From NCBI RefSeq assembly GCF_900141705.1, contig NZ_FQYM01000001.1, positions 186,001 through 250,000 of the forward strand: a stretch of 64,000 nucleotides of DNA. Reading direction: 5' to 3'. The stretch comes from Fibrobacter sp. UWP2 (GTDB lineage Bacteria; Fibrobacterota; Fibrobacteria; Fibrobacterales; Fibrobacteraceae). Below the pieces are notes generated by a model that searched no databases, had not been told where the DNA came from, and worked only from the letters and a program-made list of their open reading frames with translations. Below, in pieces: positions 24,877 to 34,106 of this stretch (positions are counted from its first letter, which is position 1; every line of letters starts with the position of its first letter). The position numbers and the translations under genes were made by a program.

Positions 24877-26590
24877 GCAAGAAATCGCAGCAGCGCTCGC
24901 CGCAACCGGTTCCTTCGAAAAGGAAGCGGCTTTGAAACTCATCTCCGTGCCGCCTGACACCACGCACGGCAACTTCACCATTCCCTGCTTTTCGCTCGCG
25001 AAGGTGATGCGCAAGGCCCCGAAGATGATTGCCGAAGACCTCGCCGCCCAGGTGAAGCTCCCGGCAGGTCTCTCGAAGGTGGAAGCCGTGAACGGTTACC
25101 TGAACTTCTTCATCGACCGCGGATTCCTTGCGAAGTCGACTCTCGAAGAAATCGCCGATAAGGGTTTGGAATACGGCCACGCAGCCCCGAACGGGAAGGT
25201 TGTCTGCATCGACTTCAGTTCCCCCAACATTGGTAAGGAACTCGCCTTCCACCACCTGCGCTCCACGATGATCGGGAACTCCCTTTCCCGTATCTACAAG
25301 GCAGCAGGCTACAAGGTGGAACGCATTAACCACCTGGGTGACTGGGGTACCGCTTTTGGCAAGCTTATCGTGATGTACTTGCGCGAAAATCGCCCGACAG
25401 ACGACGCCACGCTCGATAGCCTGACCGTGAAGGAACTCAACATCCTTTACGCAGCCTTCTCCAAGGCCAGCAAGGAAGAACCCGGCCTCGAAGACGAAGC
25501 ACGCGCTGCTTTCACCAAACTTGAACAGGGCGACGAATTCTACCGCAAGCTCTGGACCGCCTTCCGCGCGGCAACGCTCAAGGAACTCATGCGCATCTAC
25601 GACATGATGGGCGTGAGCTTTGACCACTACACCGGCGAATCCTTCTTCGAAGACAAGATTCCCGCCATTCTCGACGAACTCCGCGAAAAGAACCTGATGG
25701 TGAAGAGCCAGGATCTGGACGTGGTGATGCTCGACGAATTCGACCTGAACCCCTGCCTGATCCGCAAGAGTGACGGCTCTACGCTGTACGCGACCCGCGA
25801 CCTCGCCGCCGCCTGCTACCGCAAGAAGGAATACAACTTCGACAAGTGCCTCTACGTGGTGGACCTCGGACAGGCGCTCCACTTCAAGCAGGTGTTCCAC
25901 GTGCTCAAGAAGATGGGTCGCGAATGGTACAAGGACATGTACCACATCCCGTTCGGCGTGATCCTGCAGTTGGTCGACGGCAAGTGGGAAAAGGGCAAGA
26001 CCCGCACGGGTACTGCAAGCCTGCTTCGCGACGTGATTGAAGCCGCCCAGAAGAAGATTCTCGAATTCATTGACGAGAAGAATCCGGGCCTCGAAAACAA
26101 GGAACTCATCGCCCGCCAGATCGGCATTAGCGCCCTCACCTTCAACGACCTCAAGAACAGCCGCCTGAAGGATGTGCGCTTTGACTGGGATGCCGTGATG
26201 AGCTTCGAAGGCGATACGGGTCCGTATGTTCAGAACGCCCACGTACGCCTGTGCAGCATCATGCGCAAGGCCGGCATTGAGCGCGCAGACCTCGCCACCG
26301 CAATCAAGGACGTGAACTTCGCCGAACTCAGCGACGATGCGGCCTACAGCCTCATCAACATCCTGTCGAAGAAGGGCAAGAAGATTCTGGACGCCGTCGC
26401 CGGTGATGAACCGAGCGTTCTCGCCCAGTACGCTCTCGAAATCGCCGAAGCCGCCCACAAGTTCATCCACGAAGACCGCGTGCTTGGCTCCGCCGAAGAA
26501 AAGTCCCGCCTGTTCCTGGTTCAGGCCACGCAGATCGTGCTGGAAAACGTGCTCGACCTGCTCGGACTCTTCCCCATCAGGCAGATGTAA
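24863..26590 (+). CDS. argS: Arginyl-tRNA synthetase
   Basis: 575 residues from ATG 24863; a GTG six bases upstream is an alternative. ArgRS charges tRNA-Arg with arginine. The N-terminal additional domain covers about 1-110. The class I signature appears as SSPNIGKELAFHHLRST (HIGH-type), followed by GDWGTAFGKLI and YATRDLAAA. The KMSKS-equivalent is KGKTRTGTASLLRDV, a degenerate form normal for many ArgRS. The DALR anticodon-binding domain forms the C-terminus, ending in LGLFPIRQM. It overlaps the end of rsfS, and a strong terminator follows. Confidence 0.96.
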   Translation: MNSFEQEIAAALAATGSFEKEAALKLISVPPDTTHGNFTIPCFSLAKVMRKAPKMIAEDLAAQVKLPAGLSKVEAVNGYLNFFIDRGFLAKSTLEEIADKGLEYGHAAPNGKVVCIDFSSPNIGKELAFHHLRSTMIGNSLSRIYKAAGYKVERINHLGDWGTAFGKLIVMYLRENRPTDDATLDSLTVKELNILYAAFSKASKEEPGLEDEARAAFTKLEQGDEFYRKLWTAFRAATLKELMRIYDMMGVSFDHYTGESFFEDKIPAILDELREKNLMVKSQDLDVVMLDEFDLNPCLIRKSDGSTLYATRDLAAACYRKKEYNFDKCLYVVDLGQALHFKQVFHVLKKMGREWYKDMYHIPFGVILQLVDGKWEKGKTRTGTASLLRDVIEAAQKKILEFIDEKNPGLENKELIARQIGISALTFNDLKNSRLKDVRFDWDAVMSFEGDTGPYVQNAHVRLCSIMRKAGIERADLATAIKDVNFAELSDDAAYSLINILSKKGKKILDAVAGDEPSVLAQYALEIAEAAHKFIHEDRVLGSAEEKSRLFLVQATQIVLENVLDLLGLFPIRQM

Positions 26591-26633
26591 CCGAAGCGGT
26601 TTGGGCATCGAATTTGATGCAACAAGATATAAG

Positions 26634-26660
26634 AAAGGCTCCCGTTCGGGAGCCTTTTCT
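26634..26660 (+). terminator. Terminator of the panD-rsfS-argS operon
   Basis: Stem AAAGGCTCCC/GGGAGCCTTT with a GTTC loop and a T-rich end. Confidence 0.9.
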
Positions 26661-26684
26661 AATGCAGTTTAATCGCAGGCTTAA

Positions 26685-27803
26685 CTAGTTTCCGTTGATG
26701 CAGCGGACAGAGTATCCGTTGTTTTTTGCATTGTTCGGCACCAACTGGCGAACCATCTGGTCGCTCATGCGTCCCATGGACCACAACCAAATGGTTTCGT
26801 TACGTCCGTTCTGGGCGCTCCAGAAACCGGCATACTCGCCCATGTCTTCGTAGCGGACCGTAGACTTACCCACAATTTTGCGGTAACCCGAAGAGAATAC
26901 GGAGAAGCCGTACTCGTCGGTACCGCCACCGCCCTGCCAACCCGTGGTGGCCTTGAGCTTGCTCGCAAACTTTTCGCACTTGTCCACGCCGTCATAGCAA
27001 CCGGTGAGGCCCTTGAGCATATCGTCCCATTCGCGGTCACGCGGCAAATGCCAACCTTGAGGGCAAGCCTTGCGAGCGCCTTCGAGGTCGTACAAACGTC
27101 CACCGCGCATGCAGTAAGAATCCTTGTCGTCATAGCACCAGGAGTGCCCTTCCACATTGTAGTTGACATTCTGGGCAAACCATTCACGGCCTTCCACCTT
27201 CACAGTGCGGTAGACCTGACCATCGCGCGGGTCGGTAAACATACCGGACTTGTCGCGAATGTCGGCGCGGTGTTCCTGTTCCTTCAAACGGAATTCCACA
27301 AGTTTTTCGCGCTTGTACTTTTGGTAGCCTTCAAGATTAGCCATCCAGTACTCTTGCGCCTTGGCATTTGTGAACTTGAGCTTGAGATCGGCCACCGCAT
27401 AAAGCTCGTTACCGCAGGCAACGTCTATGCCGGCGATATTCACAATGTACTGTTCGCCGTCAAAATCCATCGGCTTGTCGAAGTACGAAATCCAGGCTTC
27501 GGCAGTCTTTTGGCAAACCGCGTAAAAGTTCTCCTTTTCGATCTTTTCGGCAGGGACCGTCAGGTGACCCGCTGCAGAGAAAGAGAACTTGCCGTCGTTC
27601 ACCTTGAAAGAAACCGGCTGGACTTCCTTGTAATGGGTGTACTTACCCATGCGGATTTTGCCTTCGATTTTGGCGGCGGCATAATCGCCCTCGCCTTCGG
27701 CATTGAAAATGGAATCCCAAGATTTTTGGATAACAGCGGAAGTGGATTCGGCAACCAAGGCAAACACCGCACCGGCCACGATCAAATATTTTTTGCTAAA
27801 CAC
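26685..27803 (-). CDS. Exported protein with Fibrobacter major paralogous (FISUMP) domain
   Basis: 372 residues from GTG 27803, preceded by AGAAGG at good spacing; an ATG 39 bases earlier would add a signal-disrupting tail. The signal peptide is VFSKKYLIVAGAVFALVAESTSA. Residues about 25-165 form an N-terminal region of unknown fold. From about 185 it carries the FISUMP pattern: DPRDGQVYRTVKVEGREWF, AQNVNY, WCYDD, RLYDLEGARKACPQGWHLP, WDDML, GFSVFSSGYR, YAGFWSAQ and finally NNGYSVRCI. The Cys pairs probably form disulfides. This domain is strongly expanded in Fibrobacter and is one of the best taxonomic signals in the window. Its biochemical role is not established. Confidence 0.9.
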   Translation of the reverse strand: MFSKKYLIVAGAVFALVAESTSAVIQKSWDSIFNAEGEGDYAAAKIEGKIRMGKYTHYKEVQPVSFKVNDGKFSFSAAGHLTVPAEKIEKENFYAVCQKTAEAWISYFDKPMDFDGEQYIVNIAGIDVACGNELYAVADLKLKFTNAKAQEYWMANLEGYQKYKREKLVEFRLKEQEHRADIRDKSGMFTDPRDGQVYRTVKVEGREWFAQNVNYNVEGHSWCYDDKDSYCMRGGRLYDLEGARKACPQGWHLPRDREWDDMLKGLTGCYDGVDKCEKFASKLKATTGWQGGGGTDEYGFSVFSSGYRKIVGKSTVRYEDMGEYAGFWSAQNGRNETIWLWSMGRMSDQMVRQLVPNNAKNNGYSVRCINGN

Positions 27804-27903
27804 TCTCTGCCTTCTTTTTGAGATTGTTGAACTACACCCCAATGTTAGCTTTTTTTAAGAGTTTTCACAAGGCGAACAAACTGCAATTAGCTACATTTTA
27901 CAT

Positions 27904-28749
27904 ATGGCTACAACACGCTACATTCTTCAAATCCACTGCCCCGACCAAAAAGGGCTCATTGCCGGCACCACGCAGGTTCTTGCCAAGGCGGGCGCCAACA
28001 TTATCGACCTCCAGCAACATACGGCCAAAGATATTGAAACCTTCTTTTTACGCGCTGTTTTTGACATGGAGGCAGGCGACATCAACGAAGTGCACAAGCA
28101 CCTTGAGACCCTCGCCCCGCACCTCCAGCTCAACTGGAAATTGTTCGACACCTCTAAAACCGAACGCGTGGCGATTTTCGTTTCCAAGACGGACCATTGC
28201 CTTTACGACCTTCTACTCAAGCGCCGCGACGGCGACCTTCCCTGCGAATTCAGCTGCATTGTAGGGAACCACCCCGACCTCGGCCCCATTGGCGGCAACT
28301 TTGGCGTGCCGTTCTACTACGTGCCGAGCAACCCCGACAAGAGCATCCCCGAGAACCGCTTTAGGGAAATCATTGCCGAAACAAGGACCGACACGGTGGT
28401 CCTCGCCCGCTACATGCAAATTCTCTCGGCCGAGTTCACCGAAGAATTCAAGTACCGCATCATCAACATCCACCACGGGTTCCTGCCCGCCTTCAAGGGC
28501 GCTAAGCCATACCACCAGGCATGGCACAAGGGCGTCAAGATTATTGGAGCCACGGCGCATTTTGCCACCGAGGACCTGGACCAAGGACCAATCATTTGCC
28601 AAGACATCCAGCGAGTGCCCGAAACGGCTAGCATCGACGAGCTCGTGGAACTGGGCAAGGATATCGAAAAGCGCACCCTTTCGCAGGCTCTCAAACTTTG
28701 GCTTGAACACCGCGTATTCGTTTGCGCGGGCCGCACCTTTATTCTCTAG
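27904..28749 (+). CDS. purU: Formyltetrahydrofolate deformylase PurU
   Basis: 281 residues. PurU hydrolyses 10-formyl-THF to formate and THF, balancing one-carbon pools and supplying formate for purine synthesis. An N-terminal ACT domain (about 5-85; QIHCPDQKGLIAGTTQVLAKAGANI) is followed by a formyltransferase-type catalytic domain with the conserved INIHHGFLPAFKGAKPYHQA and GATAHFATEDLDQGPII, which hold the active-site His and Asp. The ATG lies 5 bases after TACATTTT (27892-27899), again compatible with a leaderless transcript. It is the first gene of a long plus-strand run reaching map. Confidence 0.95.
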   Translation: MATTRYILQIHCPDQKGLIAGTTQVLAKAGANIIDLQQHTAKDIETFFLRAVFDMEAGDINEVHKHLETLAPHLQLNWKLFDTSKTERVAIFVSKTDHCLYDLLLKRRDGDLPCEFSCIVGNHPDLGPIGGNFGVPFYYVPSNPDKSIPENRFREIIAETRTDTVVLARYMQILSAEFTEEFKYRIINIHHGFLPAFKGAKPYHQAWHKGVKIIGATAHFATEDLDQGPIICQDIQRVPETASIDELVELGKDIEKRTLSQALKLWLEHRVFVCAGRTFIL

Positions 28750-28757
28750 GAGTCACT

Positions 28758-29255
28758 ATGTCCACAGAAAACCTGAACGAACAGAACAACAGCGTCCCCG
28801 AAGCTGAGGCCGCCCCGGTCGAAAACGTACAACCCGTCGAACCGCAGGCAGAGGGCGCCGCCGAACCGGCAGCCGAAACCTACGCCGCTCCCGAAGAGAC
28901 AGTCACCCAGCCGCAAGTCATCATTCAAAAGGAGCGCGGCTTTTCGCACTATGTGGGATTCGCCCTGCTCAGCGTCCTCTGCGTTTGCTTCTACTTTTTG
29001 CCGGGCATCGCCATCACCTATGCAGTGAGCTGCATTGTCGACCTGACTGCCGCCGCCGCATGGATCTTTAGCGCCATTTTGAGCGTCGTGGCCTGGTTCG
29101 TCTTCAAGATGAAGATCAAGGGCTTCAAAAAATCCTTCTACTGGTACATCGGCCTCTGCGTGGTGATCCTCCTCATATTGATTGCCATCCAGGTGATTGC
29201 CGACGTCAACGTTTTCGCAGGCATCTTGGCCCTCCTCACCGGCGCCAAGGCCTAG
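28758..29255 (+). CDS. Small membrane protein with acidic Pro/Ala/Glu-rich N-terminus
   Basis: 165 residues from ATG 28758, which has an AGGAG site. The first 60 residues are disordered in appearance and rich in Ala, Glu, Pro and Val. Four hydrophobic segments follow (about 67-85, 88-105, 110-122 and 137-155), giving a small integral membrane protein. It lies 8 bases after purU and 10 bases before pyrE. No motif for an enzyme or transporter is visible. Function unknown. Confidence 0.75.
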   Translation: MSTENLNEQNNSVPEAEAAPVENVQPVEPQAEGAAEPAAETYAAPEETVTQPQVIIQKERGFSHYVGFALLSVLCVCFYFLPGIAITYAVSCIVDLTAAAAWIFSAILSVVAWFVFKMKIKGFKKSFYWYIGLCVVILLILIAIQVIADVNVFAGILALLTGAKA

Positions 29256-29265
29256 GAGTTTCCGC

Positions 29266-29934
29266 ATGACCGAAACAGATACCTTCGTCCATTTTCTCGT
29301 GGAATCGGGCGCGCTCAAATTTGGTGACTTCGTCACCAAGAGTGGTCGCAACACGCCGTACTTCATCAACACCGGAGAGTTCCGCACGGGAGCTTCGCTC
29401 TCGAAGCTCGCCGAATTCTATGCCGCAGCTTTCATGAAGCACTTTGACAGCAAGGCGCAGAACCTCTACGGTCCTGCCTACAAGGGCATCCCGCTCTGCG
29501 CTGCCACCGCCATGAAGCTTAGCGACGTGTACGCCAAGAACCTCACGTTCACCTACAACCGCAAAGAAGTCAAGGACCACGGCGAAGGCGGCTCCCTTGT
29601 CGGCTACAAGTACGCCGAAAAAACGAACGTCGTCATTATCGAGGACGTGATTACCGCGGGCACCTCCGTGAACGAGACCATGCAGGCTCTTTCGCAAATC
29701 GAGAACGCCAACGTGATTGGCCTCCTCATCTCGGTGGACCGCAAAGAGAAGTTGGACAACGGCAAGTCAGCCCTCCAAACGGTGCAGGACGAGTATGGCA
29801 TCGAAGCCCACTCCATTGTCAACATCAACGACATCATCGCGTTCCTCGAGAACGAAGCCAACCGCAAGGCGATTAACGCCCCCGAGGGAATCCTTGACAA
29901 GGTGTACGCCTACCGCGAAAAATGGGGTGCATAA
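29266..29934 (+). CDS. pyrE: Orotate phosphoribosyltransferase PyrE
   Basis: 222 residues from ATG 29266 with an AGGAG site. PyrE joins orotate to PRPP to form OMP in pyrimidine synthesis. The PRPP-binding motif is VVIIEDVITAGTS near residue 122-134. The orotate loop FVTKSGRNTPYFINTGEF, GPAYKGIPLCAATA and NRKEVKDHGEGG (the flexible catalytic loop with Lys and His) are also present. Located between two genes of unknown function in the purU-map run; no other pyr gene is adjacent. Confidence 0.96.
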   Translation: MTETDTFVHFLVESGALKFGDFVTKSGRNTPYFINTGEFRTGASLSKLAEFYAAAFMKHFDSKAQNLYGPAYKGIPLCAATAMKLSDVYAKNLTFTYNRKEVKDHGEGGSLVGYKYAEKTNVVIIEDVITAGTSVNETMQALSQIENANVIGLLISVDRKEKLDNGKSALQTVQDEYGIEAHSIVNINDIIAFLENEANRKAINAPEGILDKVYAYREKWGA

Positions 29935-29955
29935 CCTCGTTACGCAATAGAGCCC

Positions 29956-30645
29956 ATGGTGTTTAGGAATTTGGTCATCCTCTTAGTTATGACTTGTGCC
30001 CTCGTGGGGTGCGGTCATCACTACCATTGGTCCAAGTCCCATCCCATGTACAAAAAGGCGCCCTATGCCGAACTCGCCGTGGCGGGAACCGAGGAAGCCT
30101 TTGTGCTGACACGGTCCGCCTGGTTCGCCAAAAAATTGCAGCTGAGCCCCGACAGCATTCAAATCAAGGCCACAGCATTTTTTGCCGAAGTCTTTTTAAA
30201 CGAGCTCACGCGCGCCTACCCCACCTTCACCAAGATTCCCGAAGCAAGCGTCAAGACATTCCCCGAAGAAAGCCAAAAGCTGGACGAGCGCGTTTTTATG
30301 AAGGGTCGCCTGCCTGAACAGGGCATCGTAGTAAAGGACAGCACTGGGGGCGAGCCTCCCTACATTTTGATTCTGCACGAATTCATTGTGGGCACAGACC
30401 TCAAACGCGAAAGCTACTTTGACTACGCCTACACGCACACCGAGAACACCGACAAAAAAACGTCCAAGAACCTGACCGCCATTGTTTCGTACACGCTCTG
30501 GGACAATCAAAAGCAGCGCCCGCTGTTCAGCGCCGTCGACGAAATCCAGCACCCCATCATCGTCCCGACCATGCAGGACCTCGAGGCCCTGGTGCGCACG
30601 GCGGTCAAGCAGATTCGCATTAACTTGTATGGAGGGGCTCGCTAA
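29956..30645 (+). CDS. Lipoprotein of unknown function
   Basis: 229 residues. Signal peptide with lipobox (CALVGC), so Cys20 or so is the likely lipid site; the mature N-terminus is His-rich (GHHYHW). The body alternates helices and strands with YILILHEFIVGTDLKRE and TAIVSYTLWDNQKQRPLFSA, a layout common among envelope lipoproteins of the CsgG- or LptE-like kind, but I cannot assign it to either. Its stop TAA overlaps the next ATG (TAATG), so it is coupled to the outer-membrane protein gene that follows. Confidence 0.75.
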   Translation: MVFRNLVILLVMTCALVGCGHHYHWSKSHPMYKKAPYAELAVAGTEEAFVLTRSAWFAKKLQLSPDSIQIKATAFFAEVFLNELTRAYPTFTKIPEASVKTFPEESQKLDERVFMKGRLPEQGIVVKDSTGGEPPYILILHEFIVGTDLKRESYFDYAYTHTENTDKKTSKNLTAIVSYTLWDNQKQRPLFSAVDEIQHPIIVPTMQDLEALVRTAVKQIRINLYGGAR

Positions 30646-31919
30646 TGAAGCTGTTCTCTTCCATCGTTTTTGTTTGCCTGCTCTTGCTATCCATTGCCGG
30701 GAACGCCATGGCGCAAAGCGTCTACTTTAACGGGCACTCCACCGTGTGGAAGGACGCCGACATCCTCATTTGGACGCCCGATGCAGATCCCGCCATTGAC
30801 GTTAAGGAATTCTGCCTTTCTTTAAAACGCTTCAACTCGGGGATTGGCGACCCCAAGTGCCGCCTTGCCGGTGAATGGGAACGCGATACCGTAGCCATCC
30901 GCTACGCCCACTGGCTCAACGCCAACATGGATCCCGCCCTCAAGCCCGAATACCTGCGAGCCCGCCACCCCGCCATGCAGGCCAAGTTCCAGGCGCTCGA
31001 AGACAAGACAGTCCTCTTTGTCGCCAAGAATGCCGACAAGGTGAACATCGCCATTTTCGACGAGACCTCGTCGGAACCCAAGGCGGCCGCCTCCATGCTT
31101 TTGAGCCCCGACAAGGTCGCCACCGGCGACGCCATCGCGAACACGTTCTTTAGCGCGACCGCAAAACGCAGACTTACAAAGGAAGAACGCCTCAAATTGC
31201 AGACCGAACCCGACGATTACTTCCAGGAGACTCCCGTATTCAAGGCGTGGTTCGGGCTCGGCATCGGCTACTCCCAAGCGCACATCCCGCTGACCCCCGA
31301 TAACTGGACCGAGAGCCACACCGAGAGCACCGTACGCAACTACCGCATTACCAAGGACTCGGTAAGCCTTTGGAACTTCCTCGACGATTCCGACCCGTTA
31401 TTCTCGGTTTACGCGGGCGGCACCTGGTACGATTTTATTGGCCTGGAACTCATTTACCGTTTTGCCAAGCACCACATGAAAACCGACCCCGCCGACACGG
31501 TGTACCAGGAACTGGATCACTGGAATTTTTACCAGCACGAGGTTGGACTCAGCGTGATGTTCTCCAGGAATTACAAGCCACTCACGTGGATCGACATCAC
31601 CCCGTTCGCGTTCATGGGATTCCAATACAGTTTTTTTGTCGAGGACATCGACCTCAAAGGCGATGTGGATTCCCCGTCCAAGGCGTACAAGGTCCGTATC
31701 AAATTTGAGGAAGCCTACAAGGGAGCGCTCCTCGGGTTCGGCAGCCACTTCATTTTCTTTAAGCATTACGGTTTGGGGCTCCGCACAGGCATTTCGAGCC
31801 GTGGCCGCGACATGTACGTGGACCCGTCCCCCGAAGCCGCCGCCCAGCCTTCAATCATTGGCGGGTTCACCGCCGACTGGTTCATTGGTGCTGGCCTAGA
31901 ATACCACCTCAGTCTTTAA
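30645..31919 (+). CDS. Putative outer-membrane protein
   Basis: 424 residues. Signal peptide with cleavage after AMA-Q near residue 24. Residues about 25-190 are periplasmic in character, with NGHSTVWKDADILIWTPDADP and VLFVAKNADKVNIAIFD. From about residue 205 there are amphipathic strands (WFGLGIGYSQAHIP, FSVYAGGTWYDFIGLEL, ITPFAFMGFQYSFF) that suggest a beta-barrel, ending in EYHLSL. Translationally coupled to the lipoprotein gene before it; the two probably act together at the outer membrane. Family not recognised. Confidence 0.7.
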   Translation: MKLFSSIVFVCLLLLSIAGNAMAQSVYFNGHSTVWKDADILIWTPDADPAIDVKEFCLSLKRFNSGIGDPKCRLAGEWERDTVAIRYAHWLNANMDPALKPEYLRARHPAMQAKFQALEDKTVLFVAKNADKVNIAIFDETSSEPKAAASMLLSPDKVATGDAIANTFFSATAKRRLTKEERLKLQTEPDDYFQETPVFKAWFGLGIGYSQAHIPLTPDNWTESHTESTVRNYRITKDSVSLWNFLDDSDPLFSVYAGGTWYDFIGLELIYRFAKHHMKTDPADTVYQELDHWNFYQHEVGLSVMFSRNYKPLTWIDITPFAFMGFQYSFFVEDIDLKGDVDSPSKAYKVRIKFEEAYKGALLGFGSHFIFFKHYGLGLRTGISSRGRDMYVDPSPEAAAQPSIIGGFTADWFIGAGLEYHLSL

Positions 31920-31947
31920 CATGAGTGCCGACCCGCCAATAAAAAGC

Positions 31948-31955
31948 TATCTTTG
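31948..31955 (+). promoter_or_regulatory. -10 element of the DEAD-box helicase gene
   Basis: TATCTTTG, 9 bases before the ATG at 31964. No ribosome site fits between them. Confidence 0.5.
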
Positions 31956-31963
31956 GCGGCACT

Positions 31964-33340
31964 ATGAGTGATTCCGAAAAAGTCAATCCGTTTTTAACGC
32001 CTGTCAAAATCATCGAACCCGAGCACAAGCTCCCCGACTACACTTTTGACATGCTCCCCGAAGAGCAAAAGAATATTCTCGCCAGACACGGCTGGACCGA
32101 CCTGATGCCGGTTCAGCGCAAGACAATCCCCTACATGCTTGCCGCACGCGACATGCTCGTGCAGTCCAAGACCGGTTCGGGCAAGACGGGGGCCTACGTG
32201 CTCCCGCTCCTCCAGGTCATTGTCCGCGACCACGTTTTTCCGCAAGCGCTCATCCTTGTGCCTACCCGCGAACTCTGCATCCAGGTGCAGGACGAAATCG
32301 AAAAGCTTTCCGTGGGCACAGGCATCAAGTCCGTCGCCATCTTTGGCGGCGTGAGCTACGAACCACAGCTCAAGGCGCTCCGTGAAGGCGTGCACATCAT
32401 CGTCGCGACCCCGGGACGCCTCATGGACCACGTACAACGCGGTCATGTGGACTTCCTCGACATTCGCGACCTCGTGCTGGACGAAGCCGACGAAATGCTC
32501 TCGATGGGCTTCTACCCCGATATGCAGCGCATCCGCAAGTACCTGCCCAAGATGATCTCGTGCACCATGTTCAGCGCAACCATCCCGCAAACAGTGAAGA
32601 GCCTTGCCCGCGAATTCCAGCGCCCGAGCGCCGAATTCCTCTCGCTCAGCTACGACAAGGTGATTGCGAACAACCTTGAGCACCGCTACTACATGTGCGA
32701 CGTGATGGACAAGGACTCCATGACCATCAAGGTGCTTGAATACTACAACCCCGACAGCTGCATGATCTTTTGCAACCGCAAGAGCGACGTGAGCTACATT
32801 GAGCAAGTGCTCTCGGGTTACGGCTTCCAGGTAGGGGCTCTCAGTGGCGATGTGGCGCAAAACCTCCGCGAAAAAACGCTGAACGCCTTCCGTGACAAAA
32901 AGATCCGGATCTTGATTTGTACCGATGTAGCCGCCCGTGGTATTGACGTAGACCACGTGACCCACGTGATTGTGTACGACCACCCCGCCGACCACGAAGT
33001 GTACGTGCACCGCAGCGGACGTACCGCCCGTGCCGGCAAGAGCGGTCTCTGCATTTCGCTCATCACGCCGGTCGAAGAAATCGACCTGCGCCAGACCGCA
33101 GCCGACTTCGGCATCAACTTCATCAAGATGGACCCGCTGACCGACGAGGAGATTGCCCAGAAGGTAAGCGAGCGCACCCGTGCCCGCCTGGAGCAAGAAA
33201 AGAACCACTTTGGCGGTCAAAAGGCGACCGAGCGCATTGGCCGCATGCTCCCACTGGTAAAAGAACTCGCAAACGGTTCCCACGAAGACCAAATGCTACT
33301 CGCATGGCTGCTGGACCGTTACGCATGGAAGAAGGCATAA
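31964..33340 (+). CDS. DEAD-box ATP-dependent RNA helicase
   Basis: 458 residues. All core motifs are present: Q motif region (RHGWTDLMPVQRKTIP), motif I SKTGSGKTGAY, Ia PTRELCIQV, Ib ATPGRLMDH, II LDEADEML, III MFSATIP, IV MIFCNRKSD, V TDVAARGIDV and VI HRSGRTARAGK. The C-terminal extension after the helicase core is short (about 90 residues) and charged, without the RNA-binding domain of DbpA/DeaD. It probably remodels structured RNA or ribosome precursors. It may start a new transcript (TATCTTTG box) inside the purU-map run, and map follows by one base. Confidence 0.94.
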   Translation: MSDSEKVNPFLTPVKIIEPEHKLPDYTFDMLPEEQKNILARHGWTDLMPVQRKTIPYMLAARDMLVQSKTGSGKTGAYVLPLLQVIVRDHVFPQALILVPTRELCIQVQDEIEKLSVGTGIKSVAIFGGVSYEPQLKALREGVHIIVATPGRLMDHVQRGHVDFLDIRDLVLDEADEMLSMGFYPDMQRIRKYLPKMISCTMFSATIPQTVKSLAREFQRPSAEFLSLSYDKVIANNLEHRYYMCDVMDKDSMTIKVLEYYNPDSCMIFCNRKSDVSYIEQVLSGYGFQVGALSGDVAQNLREKTLNAFRDKKIRILICTDVAARGIDVDHVTHVIVYDHPADHEVYVHRSGRTARAGKSGLCISLITPVEEIDLRQTAADFGINFIKMDPLTDEEIAQKVSERTRARLEQEKNHFGGQKATERIGRMLPLVKELANGSHEDQMLLAWLLDRYAWKKA

Positions 33341-33341
33341 A

Positions 33342-34103
33342 ATGGCCAAGATCAAAGTTAAGACCGCAAAGGAAATCGAACACATCCGCGATGCAGGGGC
33401 ACTCGTCGCCGAGACGCTCATCAGGGCGGGCGAAATGTGCAAGCCAGGCGTTTGCACCCTGGAAATTGACGAATTCATTGGCGACTTCACCCGCAAGCAC
33501 AAAGCCGTTTCCGCCTGCATGGGCTACCACGGCTACCCGCGCTACGCCTGCATCAGCATCAACGAAGTCGTGTGCCACGGCATCCCCGACGCCAAAACCA
33601 TCCTCAAGGATGGCGACATCGTGAACATCGACATCACAAGCATCTTGAACGGCTACCACGGAGACGCCTCCATGATGTTCTGCGTAGGCAAGGTTTCAAG
33701 CATCGCCCGCGAGCTCGTGGACACCGCCAAGTTCTGCATGGAAGAAGGCATCCGCGCCGCCGGCGAGCGTGGTGCCCGCTGGAACGACATCGGAAACGTC
33801 ATCCAGGACATTGCCGACGAACACGGCTTTAGCGTGGTCGAGGACTACTGCGGTCACGGCATCGGCACGGGCTTCCACGAGGAACCCACCGTACTCCATT
33901 GCCGCAACAACTACCTCACCAAGTTCATCGAAGTCGGCAACGTGTTCACCGTCGAGCCGATGATCAACGTCGGACGCCCCGGCACCAAAACGCTTAGCGA
34001 CGGCTGGACCGCAGTGACCCGCGACGGCAGCTTGAGCGCCCAGTGGGAACACACCGTCGCAAAGACCAAGGATGGCATCGAAATCCTCACCCTCCCGAGG
34101 TAG
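33342..34103 (+). CDS. map: Methionine aminopeptidase, type I
   Basis: 253 residues, standard length. It removes the initiator Met from new proteins. The metal ligands are seen as Asp in VNIDITSIL, Asp in YHGDASMMF, His in CGHGIGTGFH, Glu in TVEPMI and Glu in AQWEHTV; the substrate-binding His lies in NEVVCHGIP. No N-terminal zinc-finger extension. One base separates it from the helicase gene and three bases from the next gene, so it is in an operon. Confidence 0.96.
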   Translation: MAKIKVKTAKEIEHIRDAGALVAETLIRAGEMCKPGVCTLEIDEFIGDFTRKHKAVSACMGYHGYPRYACISINEVVCHGIPDAKTILKDGDIVNIDITSILNGYHGDASMMFCVGKVSSIARELVDTAKFCMEEGIRAAGERGARWNDIGNVIQDIADEHGFSVVEDYCGHGIGTGFHEEPTVLHCRNNYLTKFIEVGNVFTVEPMINVGRPGTKTLSDGWTAVTRDGSLSAQWEHTVAKTKDGIEILTLPR

Positions 34104-34106
34104 ATT

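Noticed and set aside
24839-26608. 589-codon minus-strand open frame opposite argS
   Set aside because: argS has all class I synthetase motifs. The antisense frame is a shadow rich in Val, His and Glu with no domain.
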